Positions 34,147 through 44,671 of a DNA stretch of 64,000 bases are shown in pieces. The notes under the pieces were generated by a model that saw nothing but the letters and a program-made list of their open reading frames with translations, made no database searches and had not been told where the DNA came from. The stretch spans positions 12,696,062 to 12,760,061 of the forward strand of contig OU612074.1 in assembly GCA_914767715.1 (NCBI GenBank), read 5' to 3'. Every line of letters begins with the position of its first letter. The stretch's first letter is position 1. This DNA comes from Membranipora membranacea (taxonomy: Eukaryota > Bryozoa > Gymnolaemata > Cheilostomatida > Membraniporidae). Both the position numbers and the translations under genes were made by a program.

Positions 34147-34833
34147 TACCAGGAATGGTACAAAATCTCATAGAGAAGGAAAAGGGTACTAACACAATCA
34201 TGATCCAGTGGGATCCTCCATCACCCCTGAACTCAGTTGTCGGGTATGCTGTCACAGTATACGAGAGTGATGGTAACGGTCCCATCGGTAGCTGTAAGCA
34301 CGCTTCTATTCTAGACTGTGAAGCCTGCGAGGTATGTCTATAATAACAAAGAGGAACATGTGGCTCCCAACATTAAACATTATAAATTACCTCTAACCAT
34401 AGGCCTATACATGTATATGTAGTTTTGCTGCATCTATATCTATAATACCAGATATGTAATGTAGGCCTACACTGCGAACGATACCTTTGTTATCAAGATA
34501 TGCTTTACACACTCTACAGTGTTTACTAAACACCACCATCACATTGATCAGTGTTTACTTGTTTGTTTTGTTTTGTTGTTAAATTAGCTTTCTGTCAGTT
34601 GTTTTTGTTTTTCTTTATCTAGTCCCGGAAAAATGATTCTTCTTACGACCATTGGAGAACACAGCTATCCTGGGGTGACCAAACCAACCGGATTATAACC
34701 AATGTGAACAAGACCCAAGAATTCACTGTGAATAACTTGGAGCCTGTAACTACCTATACTGTTAAAGTGTTTGCGCTCAACACAAGAAATCTGACCAATG
34801 AGAGGCCTCTTGAGATAAAGACAGCCGTAGCAT
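34147..34833 (+). CDS. FN3 module 9 (exons 34147-34331 and 34623-34833)
   Basis: The first exon reads VPGMVQNLIEKEKGTNTIMI, QWDPPSPLNSVVGYAVTVYE, with CKHASILDCEACE at its end. The second starts SRKNDSSYDHWRTQLSW and holds LEPVTTYTVKVFALNTRN. The WDPPSPLNSVVGYAV pattern is a textbook FN3 B-C strand. The extra Cys cluster before the internal intron is unusual for FN3. Confidence 0.8.
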
Positions 34834-35680
34834 GTAAGTATTACATGCACAATTAATTTATAGTAGTGTGGTTTGAGTTGAGGGAGTGGGAAGGGAGGCC
34901 GCCATTGTCCAAATATTTTGATAATAAACTTTTGAATACTGTAAACTAAATATGTATGTAAGTAAACAACAGTCACTCACTCTTGAAATGTAGGCCTGGT
35001 GACAGTTATACTTCAATCTATTGAATACTATGTTATAAGATGTAAATCTGGTTTGGAAATTGGTCTGTACCGAGTTTCTCCTCACTATGCACATACTTTA
35101 AGCCCCCCCCCCACCAATATCGTTGGAAATAATTACTGTGTTTGTGGTTCTAGGCAAGGGTAATGCACTCAAATCTTCATATCATTCAGCTAGGTTAGAG
35201 TACCCATGAAAGTATAAGTTTAAGTTTCTCAACTTAGATCTGTGTTTTTTATTTCAATTGTTTCTGAATTTTTAAACCAAAATTTTATTGCAAACATATT
35301 ATTGCACACATATTTTCCTTCATTGATCAAAAAATTCCTGTGCATAATCTTTAACAAGGAAGTTATTATTGTACTTCTTTTGTTGAGTAAGATCTCAGCT
35401 GTCTGTCATTGGCCCACATTCTGGTCTCGTACCATAGCGTCATAGCTCATTGTAGACTAGTTTCTCTCATTTTTTGTAAATACATGAAGAGGACAACTGA
35501 AACAACTGTTACACAATCCCTCATTCCTGACTCCCATTCAGGACCGAGGTAATGACCTGCCTGAAATCCAGTGTTCAAATAATGCCGAACATGAAACATG
35601 CTAAAAGTTGATCAATATCATTAGCTCATTCAACAATGAAACGTAACATAATAAAAAACTTGCATATTGTGACTTTGCAG

Positions 35681-36165
35681 TGCCTAATGGGCAGCCAACC
35701 GTCAATGTAACTGGATTCACACATAACACTATCGATATAAGCTGGAGTGCTATCAATGACAGTGTTGGGAATATAACTCACTATACAATTACTGTGGAGA
35801 GTGCCGTGGAAGCTGGTCAAACAGAGGAGGTGATCGCTCCCATCAGAGTGAACCGAACCGGAGCGGTGAGATCTAAGATCATAATTATGAATAATAATGT
35901 TTTGTTTGTGATCTTCAAAGTCATCCTCTGTTTCCCTAAGGGACTGCTTTTGCTTTCAGCACAACAGATTTTTTAACATTCGGCTTATTTAGGCTCTCCT
36001 ATCTGATAGATAAATAAATCAAAGTCATCTCTTTACAGGTACAAACTTACACTTATTCACTGCAAAATCTCGTACCAGATACTGTATATAACATAAGTGT
36101 GACAGCATGGACATCAGATGGTATTGGACAACCTGGAATTGTGCAACAACGCACAGCTGAGTATA
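35681..36165 (+). CDS. FN3 module 10 (exons 35681-35865 and 36039-36165)
   Basis: Reads PNGQPTVNVTGFTHNTIDIS, WSAINDSVGNITHYTITVES, then QTYTYSLQNLVPDTVYNISV, TAWTSDG. Intact FN3, internal intron phase 0, outer junctions phase 1. Confidence 0.8.
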
Positions 36166-36750
36166 GTAAGTATTGTTTTATTCATTTTGTGGCAGGCCAC
36201 ATACCTCATATTCAATTGAAAATGATGCCTTTCCTAAATTCATCAACAAACAATTACGAGATGCAGAAGCTAATCATGTCAGGCGACATGTCATGGAAGT
36301 AAAGGTGGAAAACCATTGAATTCCAAATCTGGAATAGCATCATGAGCTTTCTTTTGCCAAACAACTGGCTCAAATAAACCAGTCCCTAGTAGCATTCTAG
36401 GAAAACCCAAATCATCGGCATGGAAGGCATTTTATTACTGCTTTCTGTTTTGTACACAAGATAACTTCTTAGGCTTTATTATATGTGCTAGTAGAGACAG
36501 CCAATCAGATCAATGTCTGTTGAGTCCCTGTGTTGAGTGTTCTAACTGTATAAGGCTATCCTGATATTTCCGTTTCATGAGAAGAATTTAATTCGGTGTG
36601 GAAACCCCATAAAGATAGTTTATAATGAAATTGTTACCACAATATTTTTTGACTTGCCATAGAAGGTGGAAAACTCAGCCATATAATTAATTCTTTGTTA
36701 AATTAATGCTGGAGTCAATTTTTAATGGAGTGTTGTCATTTGTCTTACAG

Positions 36751-37472
36751 TACCTGATGTACCAGCTTCCTTGAGTCTCACACCAAGGACTTATAACATA
36801 TCTGCTGAGTGGGAAGAACCTGATATGTCAAATGGAATCATTGTGATGTACGAACTCACTTTCTACAAAGTAGATGAAGACAACACCACAGTGGGAGATA
36901 TTGAGACAACAGAGGTCAGTTCATGCTATATTTTGGATAATAGTGGACAAAATACAAGTACATGCACATCATGTCGTTTTGAATGTGTGGTCCCCACTAA
37001 TATTTTGGGTTTGCTTTTTTGACTTTACATCAGTATTAATGTTGGTTACCTGAGATTAACGTATAACATAATATGGTTGACCCAACAAATGATAGACCCA
37101 TACATGACGACTTTGATTGGCAAAAAGTTAGTTAGCCATTGGCTTAATGCCCTTTGATGCTAACATTATGATGTAAAGTCGACTACTTTTGATAACATAA
37201 ATCAAACCGCTCTTGTCACATAATAACTAACAAAATAAAGATGTTTCAAGTAACTGTGGTAAGTATGGTAAAAGTGTGGTATGTGTAATAAGTCATTGTC
37301 AAACATTGTTATCATCATTGTTGTTTCTAGTATCCGGCCAATGTTACTACTGCTAATCTTACCAGCGAGATCATCAAACCCTACAGAAGTTACAGGGTTG
37401 AGGTAGCAGCTAAAACCAGTCATGATGTGTATGGAGAAGCTATAATACAACACACAATGACCCTCCCTACAG
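36751..37472 (+). CDS. FN3 module 11 (exons 36751-36914 and 37331-37472)
   Basis: Reads PDVPASLSLTPRTYNISAEW, EEPDMSNGIIVMYELTFYK, then YPANVTTANLTSEIIKPYRS, YRVEVAAKTSHDVYGEA. Its second half resembles the isolated fragment at 42883-42971, so that region was copied later. Confidence 0.8.
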
Positions 37473-37717
37473 GTTAGGGGATTACTGTGTGACTGATTGC
37501 TGTTCCTTTTTATCATAATTCCCACAAGTATCTTTATTAATAAGAATTACTCTTAATGTCTCAACTCTCAATCTCAAGATTTTGAACAATTAGACCTGTT
37601 TTCACATCCTTCAGTTCACATAATACATCTTAACTGTTACTTGTGTGGCTGTTTTCTATTGATTAGCAGAAAGTCACACATGATTTGTGTGATTCAATTA
37701 TATGTATGCTATTTCAG

Positions 37718-38195
37718 CACCTACTGGTAAACCTGAAGAGATCGAGGGAGATCCAATCACATCTCACTCAATCACTCTGAAGTGGGATGCCATCAATGCA
37801 GATTTAGTCAACGGGCAGCTAATGTAAGTCTTACCCATATTTTCTGTAGGGTTTTAATCCCATATTTCTTCATCATAAAAGATAGATACCAACTTTAACG
37901 AGGATTAGAAAGAACAAGACAAGCAGATCTAATCAACCAAGGTGGTTGACATATGACGCTGGCAATTTTACCACATTACCAGATTACAATTTTGATTTTG
38001 GTTTCAGATACTATAAGATAACAAGCAATACCTCAACAGATTTGGTGATAGTACCAGGTGACATGACAAAGAAGAAATACATTAACCTGAATGCCAACAC
38101 ATATTATGAATTTAAGATCAGCGGATGTACAGTTAATGGCGGATGTGCGAACACAACTTTTACAGCTGAGAAAGTCATCAAAACCAAAGAAACAG
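37718..38195 (+). CDS. FN3 module 12 (exons 37718-37823 and 38008-38195)
   Basis: Reads PTGKPEEIEGDPITSHSITL, KWDAINADLVNGQLM, then YYKITSNTSTDLVIVPGDM and NANTYYEFKISGCTVNGGC. Last clearly intact FN3 before the damaged module 13. The first-half exon resembles the relic at 43145. Confidence 0.8.
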
Positions 38196-38562
38196 GTGAA
38201 TTTTTACTTCCATTACTTCCACTACAGTTATTTTTTTTGTGATTTTGTAACCACAAATTTGGTAGTTAACATATTGTCCTTTGGATAGGAGGTGGGGACT
38301 TCTTTGAATTAGTCAGGATCCAAGGTGGTGATATTAGGCCTGGCTCAGTGTTGATGTTATAGTGAATGATGATCTCCATAGTTTAGACTTATGTGGATTG
38401 CACAAATTACGATACTGTAACTTAGAACTGGTGCTGCATATTGAAAAGCCAATGAGTGTTTGTTAATATAGAACATTTCCCGATGGTTGGCATAGCCTAG
38501 GGCCGGGTGTGTAAATGAGTTTTGTCTGTTTTTAATATTTTTCTAATTGCTGACACAAACAG

Positions 38563-39934
38563 GTCCAGGTGCTGTTGAGAAGCCGACTATATCACTATGT
38601 GACATGCAGGGCCTGCAATGTTTCACTGTGGTATCAGTGAAAGTCTAACAGTGTTGTCATTACCGGCTTCATAGTCACTGTAACTAGTGATAGAGACGTG
38701 AGTAAGAGATCAATGGTGTCGTTCAATGATCTCTTTTTGTTTTCTGGGTACAGGTTTGCCACAAACTTTGCTCAATCACTGGGTGCGTGTTTCTACGGAT
38801 AACATTTAGGACTTTTTGTAAGAGTCAACATAAATTCTCACCTAAAACTGTAGAACAGGAGAATCAGGTACACTGTAACACTTGGTGAGAAGCAGCAAAG
38901 TCATGTGTGGAGGAGTTTATGTCACGCTGTCTGTAATAAAGTTGCTTTTCTCACTTGGTTTTTCATTGTGTAATCTGCAGTAAAATTACTTTGCACTTCT
39001 GCATAGGATCATGTCTTACTGAGGGCTTCACATTAGATTCTGGTGACAATAAAGGTGATAAATACTGAGCTGTGATGTTCCTCAATGCACATTACCATTC
39101 AAGTTCTGAATTTATGTGGGTTGCACTACTCGGTTTGTTCATGTTCACGTTGATATTGACATCTGTGGAGTGGCTAGCATATGTGTCATATAATCAAGGC
39201 ACTGTGGCTGGTTCATCGGTAGAACTTGTTTTGATTTGGTGCTGTGTGGGTAGAGGTAGCTGTACAGTCAACAGGATATGGGTTTCTTATTTGAAGAGGT
39301 GATAGTGAGACAAAAGTTTCAACTTATGCAACAGATCACAATCACTATGGTTCCATGCTTCGATTTTGTGGTTCACTCCGATTTCGAATGGTTAGAATGC
39401 ACTGGATCCTAACCATTCCCATGATGGGAAAAACATCAAAAGATTCTGCCGCGGCCGGGACTCGAACCCCGGCCCCCCTTTGAAGGTATTGTGTGCTAAC
39501 CATTCAGCCACGCAGCCAATAAAGAAATAGGTTGAATAAACACGGTACGGATATTCGCCCAAAAAGTCAATTGTCACAATCGGATTTGACTTTAATGCCG
39601 TTTCCATGGGGCGATTACTCCCGAAATCCTTACAACATCGACACATGGAAACATAGTGAATTGCTCATTCAGTTTCTCTTGGATATCTATAGTTAAGATT
39701 GTTGATTTGTCAACAGTGGGTTTTATTTCCTGTTTCTGATTGCGATCTTCAGCTATCTTTGATCAATGATGATATTTCAGGTTGATAATCCCATTGTTAT
39801 ACCTCTGTTGACAAACTAAACGGAAAGTAACTTGGTAGCAGAGCTTCTTTACACTGTCACTGTTCAAGCTGTGAACAATGATGGGGTGTCCGCAGTCCCA
39901 CTCCAGCCTGCTGAATTCACAATCACTGCTAGTG
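38563..39934 (+). pseudogene. FN3 module 13, broken (exons 38563-38697 and 39781-39934)
   Basis: The first exon starts PGAVEKPTISLCDMQGLQC; a one-base excess near 38640 leads to TAA at 38646-38648, while the other frame continues KSNSVVITGFIVTVTSDRD to the donor. The second exon reads VDNPIVIPLLTN, then TAA at 39817-39819, then LLYTVTVQAVNNDGVSAVPL. Splice sites are kept. Since the module enters and leaves in phase 1, omitting both exons would join module 12 to the exon at 40158 in frame. The intron between the halves holds a SINE at 39440-39525. Confidence 0.65.
39440..39525 (-). mobile_element. tRNA-derived SINE or tRNA pseudogene, family D
   Basis: On the minus strand ggctgcgtggctgaatgg, ttagcac and a T arm ccggggttcgagtcccgg give a recognisable A box, B box and nearly tRNA-length body. 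The acceptor strand does not pair with the 5' end and non-tRNA sequence continues, so I favour a SINE head. Confidence 0.6.
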
Positions 39935-40157
39935 GTAAGTTCTGTGTACTACTGCAAACCTCAGGTAGTCCTCAGCTTCTTACAGGGTACTGTTTCTCAT
40001 TCTTGTTCTGTGGAAAGGATTGAATCTTAGTTCTCCAGTGTTTTTGAAAACTTTCATCTTTCAGGGTTTGATGACAATAACCTTCTCTGAGAGTTAACTT
40101 CACACATTTCCTAAGAGAACTTATCATCATAATGGCCTATGCTCTCCTTTGTTACAG

Positions 40158-40479
40158 CCGCTGTGGCACAAACTATCCCCGAGGCTACTCGGACAGAACT
40201 TTTAGTTCAAGATGAGACAGAGAAAGATCAAATAGCTCTAAACATACCTTCAGATCCCAATGTCGTATTTGATACGTCAGCTGGTGAAATAAAGTTTATA
40301 CAGGTTCTTGTACTGAAAGGACCAAACAATAACGGGCAACAAGGCACCAGATCAGATGATGGTCTTGAAGCACTTACATGGGCTGCAGCTAAGAAAAACA
40401 AATTTGCTAGCCCATATGCCATAGGCAAACAAGACACTAGTCCTGAAAGCTGGCGAAGTGGATCCAATAGAAAGAAAAG
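40158..40479 (+). CDS. Membrane-proximal ectodomain exon with furin-like site
   Basis: After gttacag the frame reads AVAQTIPEATRTELLVQDE, ALNIPSDPNVVFDTSAGEIK, FIQVLVLKG, ALTWAAAKKNKFASPYAIG, and ends SNRKKR across the splice junction. The arrangement resembles the juxtamembrane extracellular region of receptor protein tyrosine phosphatases, by general pattern only. RKKR fits the R-X-[KR]-R furin consensus; LAR-type phosphatases are cleaved at such sites near the membrane. The donor is gtatgg, phase 2. Confidence 0.7.
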
Positions 40480-40741
40480 GTATGGATGTATGCTCATGAC
40501 CCAGTTGTGAGCTTTTTAGTGGTTGTGACACTGAAATGATGTAATTACATGGATTCGAGTAAGCCTTTTTATTTCACCACTTCTCTCCATTTCTAATCTG
40601 TTATGTCCATGACATGGATATGATGTGTTACCGACACTAATGAATTGATATGTTATATTAGCAGAAGTACAACTAGTCTTGGCAAATGGGGCCTTTTAGA
40701 TTATTTAAAGAACATATCTCACTACTCTTCTATATTTATAG

Positions 40742-40855
40742 AGCGGTTGCTACTACAGAAAAGGTTGTTGTTGGAGAGAATGGTTCCTGTAACAAGAACT
40801 CTCGAGATCCGAATGAATACTGTAATGGTCCTCTGGATCCTAACACTAAATACTG
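40742..40855 (+). CDS. Membrane-proximal exon 2
   Basis: Enters in phase 2 (completing Arg of the RKKR site) and reads AVATTEKVVVGENGSCNKNS, RDPNEYCNGPLDPNTKY, leaving in phase 2 at gtgag. CNGPLDPNTKY resembles the NGPL.P.T.Y motif seen before the membrane in receptor phosphatases. Two Cys here plus one or two in the next exon could form disulfides. Confidence 0.7.
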
Positions 40856-41149
40856 GTGAGTAGTCACACTGGTGGTTTTTGCCACATTTATGGTAACTAA
40901 TGTGTAAGGCATGCAACATGGTGAGGCAGGGATACATTGACATGACTCTACTTACAGCCTTGTGATGTGATCAAAATAGAAACTCGCCTTTGAGAAATTT
41001 GACATATTATTTACAAGTAATACGTTGTGTTGGTTTTGGCAGTTTTATGGTATCATGCAGATTCTTGTAATGTGTATATTAACCTATAACCTGTATATCA
41101 TATCATTATCGGGAACTTAGTAACTCTATATACCGAATGATTAAAGAAC

Positions 41150-41272
41150 CTAGGCAAAGTTCCATACACTAGTAGCAAGCTCTTATTATGACAAAGTATA
41201 TGCATTCTTTTTTCGCAACATTTTATGTTTGTTATAGATAATAAATTGATCAATCAATCAATTGGCTCTTTC
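41150..41272 (+). mobile_element. LINE 3' end fragment with (aatc)n tail
   Basis: The sequence from ttccatacactagtagcaag through gcaacattttatgtttg to a short aatc repeat matches the 3' end of the LINE copy at 50395-50995. It is only the 3' UTR, within the intron before the transmembrane exon. Confidence 0.7.
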
Positions 41273-41362
41273 CTACCACTTTCCAAATTCTTTGCTTTAC
41301 TGGAGCACTGTTTACTCATCACCTATCTGTTAGCTTCTGTCAATATCCTTCTACTGTTTCAG

Positions 41363-41530
41363 TGTGTATTTACGAGGCTGGACAGGTGGAGGTTATAGTG
41401 ACTCTCAATGCCTTGTTGTAGAGACCACTGCCCTGAATACAACACCCATTATAGTCAGCGTTGTGGTGGCTTTAGTGATCGTAGCAGTTTTAATTGCTGT
41501 TATTGCTGTTCTGTACAAGCGACAGATAGG
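41363..41530 (+). CDS. Transmembrane exon TM-1
   Basis: Reads VYLRGWTGGGYSDSQCLVVE, TTALNTTPIIVSVVVALVIV, AVLIAVIAVLYKRQI. The hydrophobic helix of about 25 residues followed by KR fits a type I single-pass protein with cytosolic C-terminus. Enters in phase 2 and exits in phase 2 (gtgag). A paralogue with a stop in the helix is at 16386-16553. Confidence 0.8.
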
Positions 41531-41569
41531 GTGAGTAGTAAAGTCGGTTTCTGAGTATTTATAACATTC

Positions 41570-41970
41570 TTAAAGACTAACCAAAGACCAATGCATGTTA
41601 TAGTCAGGCAGTTACTTATGTTAAAGTCTTGTCGGATTTGCATGGTAAAAAACTTCAATGGTCGACTTGGAATGAATTATTGAAGGTGGAAAAAGTGCCT
41701 CCCATAAGGGAATGTAACGCCCATTCTCTGCATTATGATGTCACAGTCTTCTAAAAGTGCAATACAAACAACAAACACTTCCTGATATTGTGACATCATA
41801 ATGCAGAGAATGGGAGTTACCTTCCCTTATGGGAGGGAATTTTTCCACCATCAATAATTCATGTCAAGTAGAGCATTAAATTTTTATTCACCACGCAAAT
41901 ATGACATAACTTTATCATAAGTAACTGCCTGTCTATAACATGCATTGGTCTTTGAGTAGTCTTTAAATAT
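41570..41970. mobile_element. Palindromic foldback/MITE-like element
   Basis: The left arm (gactaaccaaagaccaatgc onward) and right arm (ending gcattggtctttgagtagtc) are inverted copies of about 180 bp with a 30-bp loop around 41752-41783. It sits in the intron after TM-1 and differs in sequence from the palindrome at 15051-15530. Confidence 0.8.
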
Positions 41971-42642
41971 GGTCCGAGGTCTGATATTTTTATTTATGAT
42001 TTGGAAACATGGCACAACATAAACACAGCAAGGTTCATTTAGTTAGATTCAAACATCCGTAAGGGTTTCAATGTTAACACTTATCAGAGTTTTTAATGCT
42101 GACAAGAACATGGTAGCAGCCTCGCTCTTTAGTGCACTGCAGTCAGCAGTGCTGCTTACTACTGTTAAGAGCAAGAGAGACTCTAAACAAGAGTCTAATC
42201 AAAGGTGTGCTTGCATGCAGTATAAAGATCCCCCTCTGCCTCTTCGAAAAAAGAGTAGCCGGCAACGGCGGGCAAGGGTATAGGGTACTTCCCCACACAA
42301 GCCACCCGAGCTTAAGGGGGCCCGTTAAATAGGGCGGTCAAATAAGACCTAGTGCATAGAAAAAAAAAGGTGACCCGCAACAGTCTAGCCCTTCCTGCTT
42401 GTGACATACTCTACCTTATACAGCATCTTCGAAATGGAAACCGATGTTGATTTTCGAAATGCCTTCCAGTTTTAAGATTAATACAGGATTTGATTTTTTA
42501 ACAAGTTTTTGTCGGTCAATGCTATGACTCAATTTAACAAAGTTCCGAGTTAACTCTTTTGTAGTGGTCCTAATTGACTTGAATGGTTGGGAGAATGTTC
42601 TTTTTGCGAAGTACCACTTTTTTAAAACCGCTCTCTTTACAG

Positions 42643-42796
42643 TTATGATGACGTTAGGATGATTAAAATTGATAATGAAATTGAATTGGAAACAGTAAGG
42701 TCAGTACAAGGGAAGGCAACCTTTGATGAGATAGAAAAACCAAAGATCTGGTGGAAAGATGTCTCTGAGCATGAATTGGTTACAAGTTCCCTATAG
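42643..42796 (+). CDS. Juxtamembrane exon (YDDV) with readthrough short-tail option
   Basis: Acceptor tttacag; in phase from TM-1 it reads YDDVRMIKIDNEIELETV and reaches a gtcagt donor after 42699 in phase 2, which joins the terminal cassettes at 44672 or 46211. If this donor is not used the frame stays open for another 32 codons (SVQGKATFDEIEKPKIWW, then DVSEHELVTSSL) to TAG at 42794-42796. An ATTAAA-type signal follows near 42822. Two alternative cytoplasmic tails are therefore possible from one exon. Confidence 0.65.
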
Positions 42797-42882
42797 AGGC
42801 CTTTAAGGACTGTGGGCAAAATTAAATATATTCATGTAATTGAATTAATTAATTAATCATGTAATTGTCAAGCCCTTTAAGA

Positions 42883-42971
42883 TGTACAGAGTAGAGGTGC
42901 GAGCAAAGACTGGATTTGAAACATATGGAGTTTCATTAGTAGGGGATATCACAACATTAACTGCTGGTGAG
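42883..42971 (+). pseudogene. FN3 second-half relic
   Basis: Reads MYRVEVRAKTGFETYGVSLV, GDITTLTA before a gtgag donor, resembling the end of module 11 (YRVEVAAKTSHDVYGEA). It lies downstream of TM-1, so it cannot belong to that ectodomain. It is either part of an alternative path to TM-2 or a relic of an absorbed gene copy. Confidence 0.5.
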
Positions 42972-43144
42972 TGATGTTATAGTTATAATTGGATCGGTTC
43001 TTGTCTGTCAGTTAGCTTAACTTAGAACAAATGCTATGAATCTACTTCAGTCTTCAATGAATTCTTCTTGTTCTTTCTCAATGTTAGATATCAGTTGTTC
43101 ATTGTTTGACTTACTGATTTTTCATACTGATTCTTTCTTTGCAG

Positions 43145-43216
43145 CCCCTACTGGGAAACCTGCTAATGTGAGGGGGGAAGATGTGACATCTACCTCAATA
43201 ATATGCTGTAATAAAG
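43145..43216 (+). pseudogene. FN3 first-half relic
   Basis: After tttgcag it reads PTGKPANVRGEDVTSTSII, then CCNK where KWDA would be expected, so the conserved Trp is lost. It resembles the first half of module 12 (PTGKPEEIEGDPITSHSI). No usable donor in the expected place. Confidence 0.5.
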
Positions 43217-43281
43217 ATAATCTATGCGCTGAACTTGAATATGCTGAAACGGTCACAATCACAACTTTAGAAGGTGAGTAA

Positions 43282-44328
43282 CAAATTGTCAATAAACTAG
43301 CGAATTGCCCTGAAAATACAGAGTTTTTTATACCCTTAAGTACTCATCTTTTCTTGAGCAACGAGACAAGGATCAGTTATTTAATAATACAGTACTGTGT
43401 TATAACCTGTGAAATTTACTAACTTTAGCCTGGCCTTTGAGTATCATATGTTGTGGTTATTTATCTTGGCTCATACATTATCTAGTACCACGGTGCGCCT
43501 TTATACACGTTGTGTTAATTTATCTTTCTCTTCAGTTCGCGGGTTTTTCTAGTTCCTATTATCCTAAATAACTGAAGAGACAAGTTGTCTTTTCGAAATT
43601 CTTTTCGCAAGTTAAACCTAAAAGTATCCCTGGACCCAGAAAGACTCAAGATGATGCTGAAAGGGTTTGAGACTCAGACTTAACAGGGCGGCTGAAATAC
43701 TCGCCCCTAGAGTTACTTGCCAATTTCGCTGCATGATTGTAGTAGCTTTTTTCAGCCTTTTCTAAGGAATCGAGGCAGAATATCCTCCTATAATGTTCTT
43801 ACCCTGCCCATGCTGTTCTCCAGCAACTAACTGTACTTACTTAAATGATGTATTTCTAACTTAATGGGGGTTAATCAGGAAATGGCGTATTATTCGCCCC
43901 CTCCTATAGGGAAACCCCCAGCTATCTTGTTAATCACTGAGGTAAGAAAAAATAAGAACAAATCTCTAAGTGGCTCAAATAATTGCCCTACCAACCTAGG
44001 GATAAACATGGAGACCCTTCTAACATCTTTTCTTGGACGTCTGTTTGTCTGTTGGTCTGCTAGCATTAGGTCGGTTGGTCTGTTAGCCTTAGGTTAGGGC
44101 AATGCTAAGAAGCTGTCTTTTTGACAGGTAGGGTTCCCAGAGCGTCACTCAAATCAGGCTTGTTGGATGTTTTATTTTAGTCTTAGTTTTATCCTACTAT
44201 TACAATTCTCAAAGATGTAACACATGCTAAAAACTTTATAAGTTCATCAGGTGTCATTTACACTGCATAATTTTGTTTTACAGATGTAGGTATATCAACA
44301 AGCTCACACCGTCCATGAGTTCCATCAG
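43282..44328. other. Gap between FN3 relics and TM-2
   Basis: No exon with domain content is seen. The frame at 43864-44097 has no recognisable features. Confidence 0.45.
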
Positions 44329-44431
44329 CTCAACAGACCGGCGGCAGTGCATTGATAGCAGTATCAACAGTGTTAGCTGTATCTCTGGCGTTAAATGTAG
44401 CAGCCTTATTTGTATTCATAGTGATGAGGAG
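44329..44431 (+). CDS. Alternative transmembrane exon TM-2
   Basis: From a catcag acceptor, entered in phase 1, the frame reads AQQTGGSALIAVSTVLAVSL, ALNVAALFVFIVMRR and ends at gtaaat in phase 2 with the same AG remainder as the YDDV exon. It would join the ITAM-like exon directly. The segment is a clear membrane helix with a basic stop-transfer end. Because FN3 modules end in phase 1, an FN3 exon could splice straight to TM-2, bypassing the furin-site region and TM-1. It could also be the TM exon of a second, mostly lost gene. Confidence 0.55.
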
Positions 44432-44671
44432 GTAAATCTAACAAGTGGTATACTTGGCTATGATTCAATGTTTGGTACTTTAGTCAAGCCAAAACGAGGC
44501 CTCACCTGATGTTGTTTAATGGTAACAGTAAGATATTATGACCCCTGAAATGATATTCAAATTGCGGTCTGAAGCAAGTCAAAAAGGTCTATTGAGGTGG
44601 AATATATTGCTATAAAATAGTAGTGTAACACTTTTTGTTCCCATAGATTCAATTAAGTTTTCTTCCTTTAG

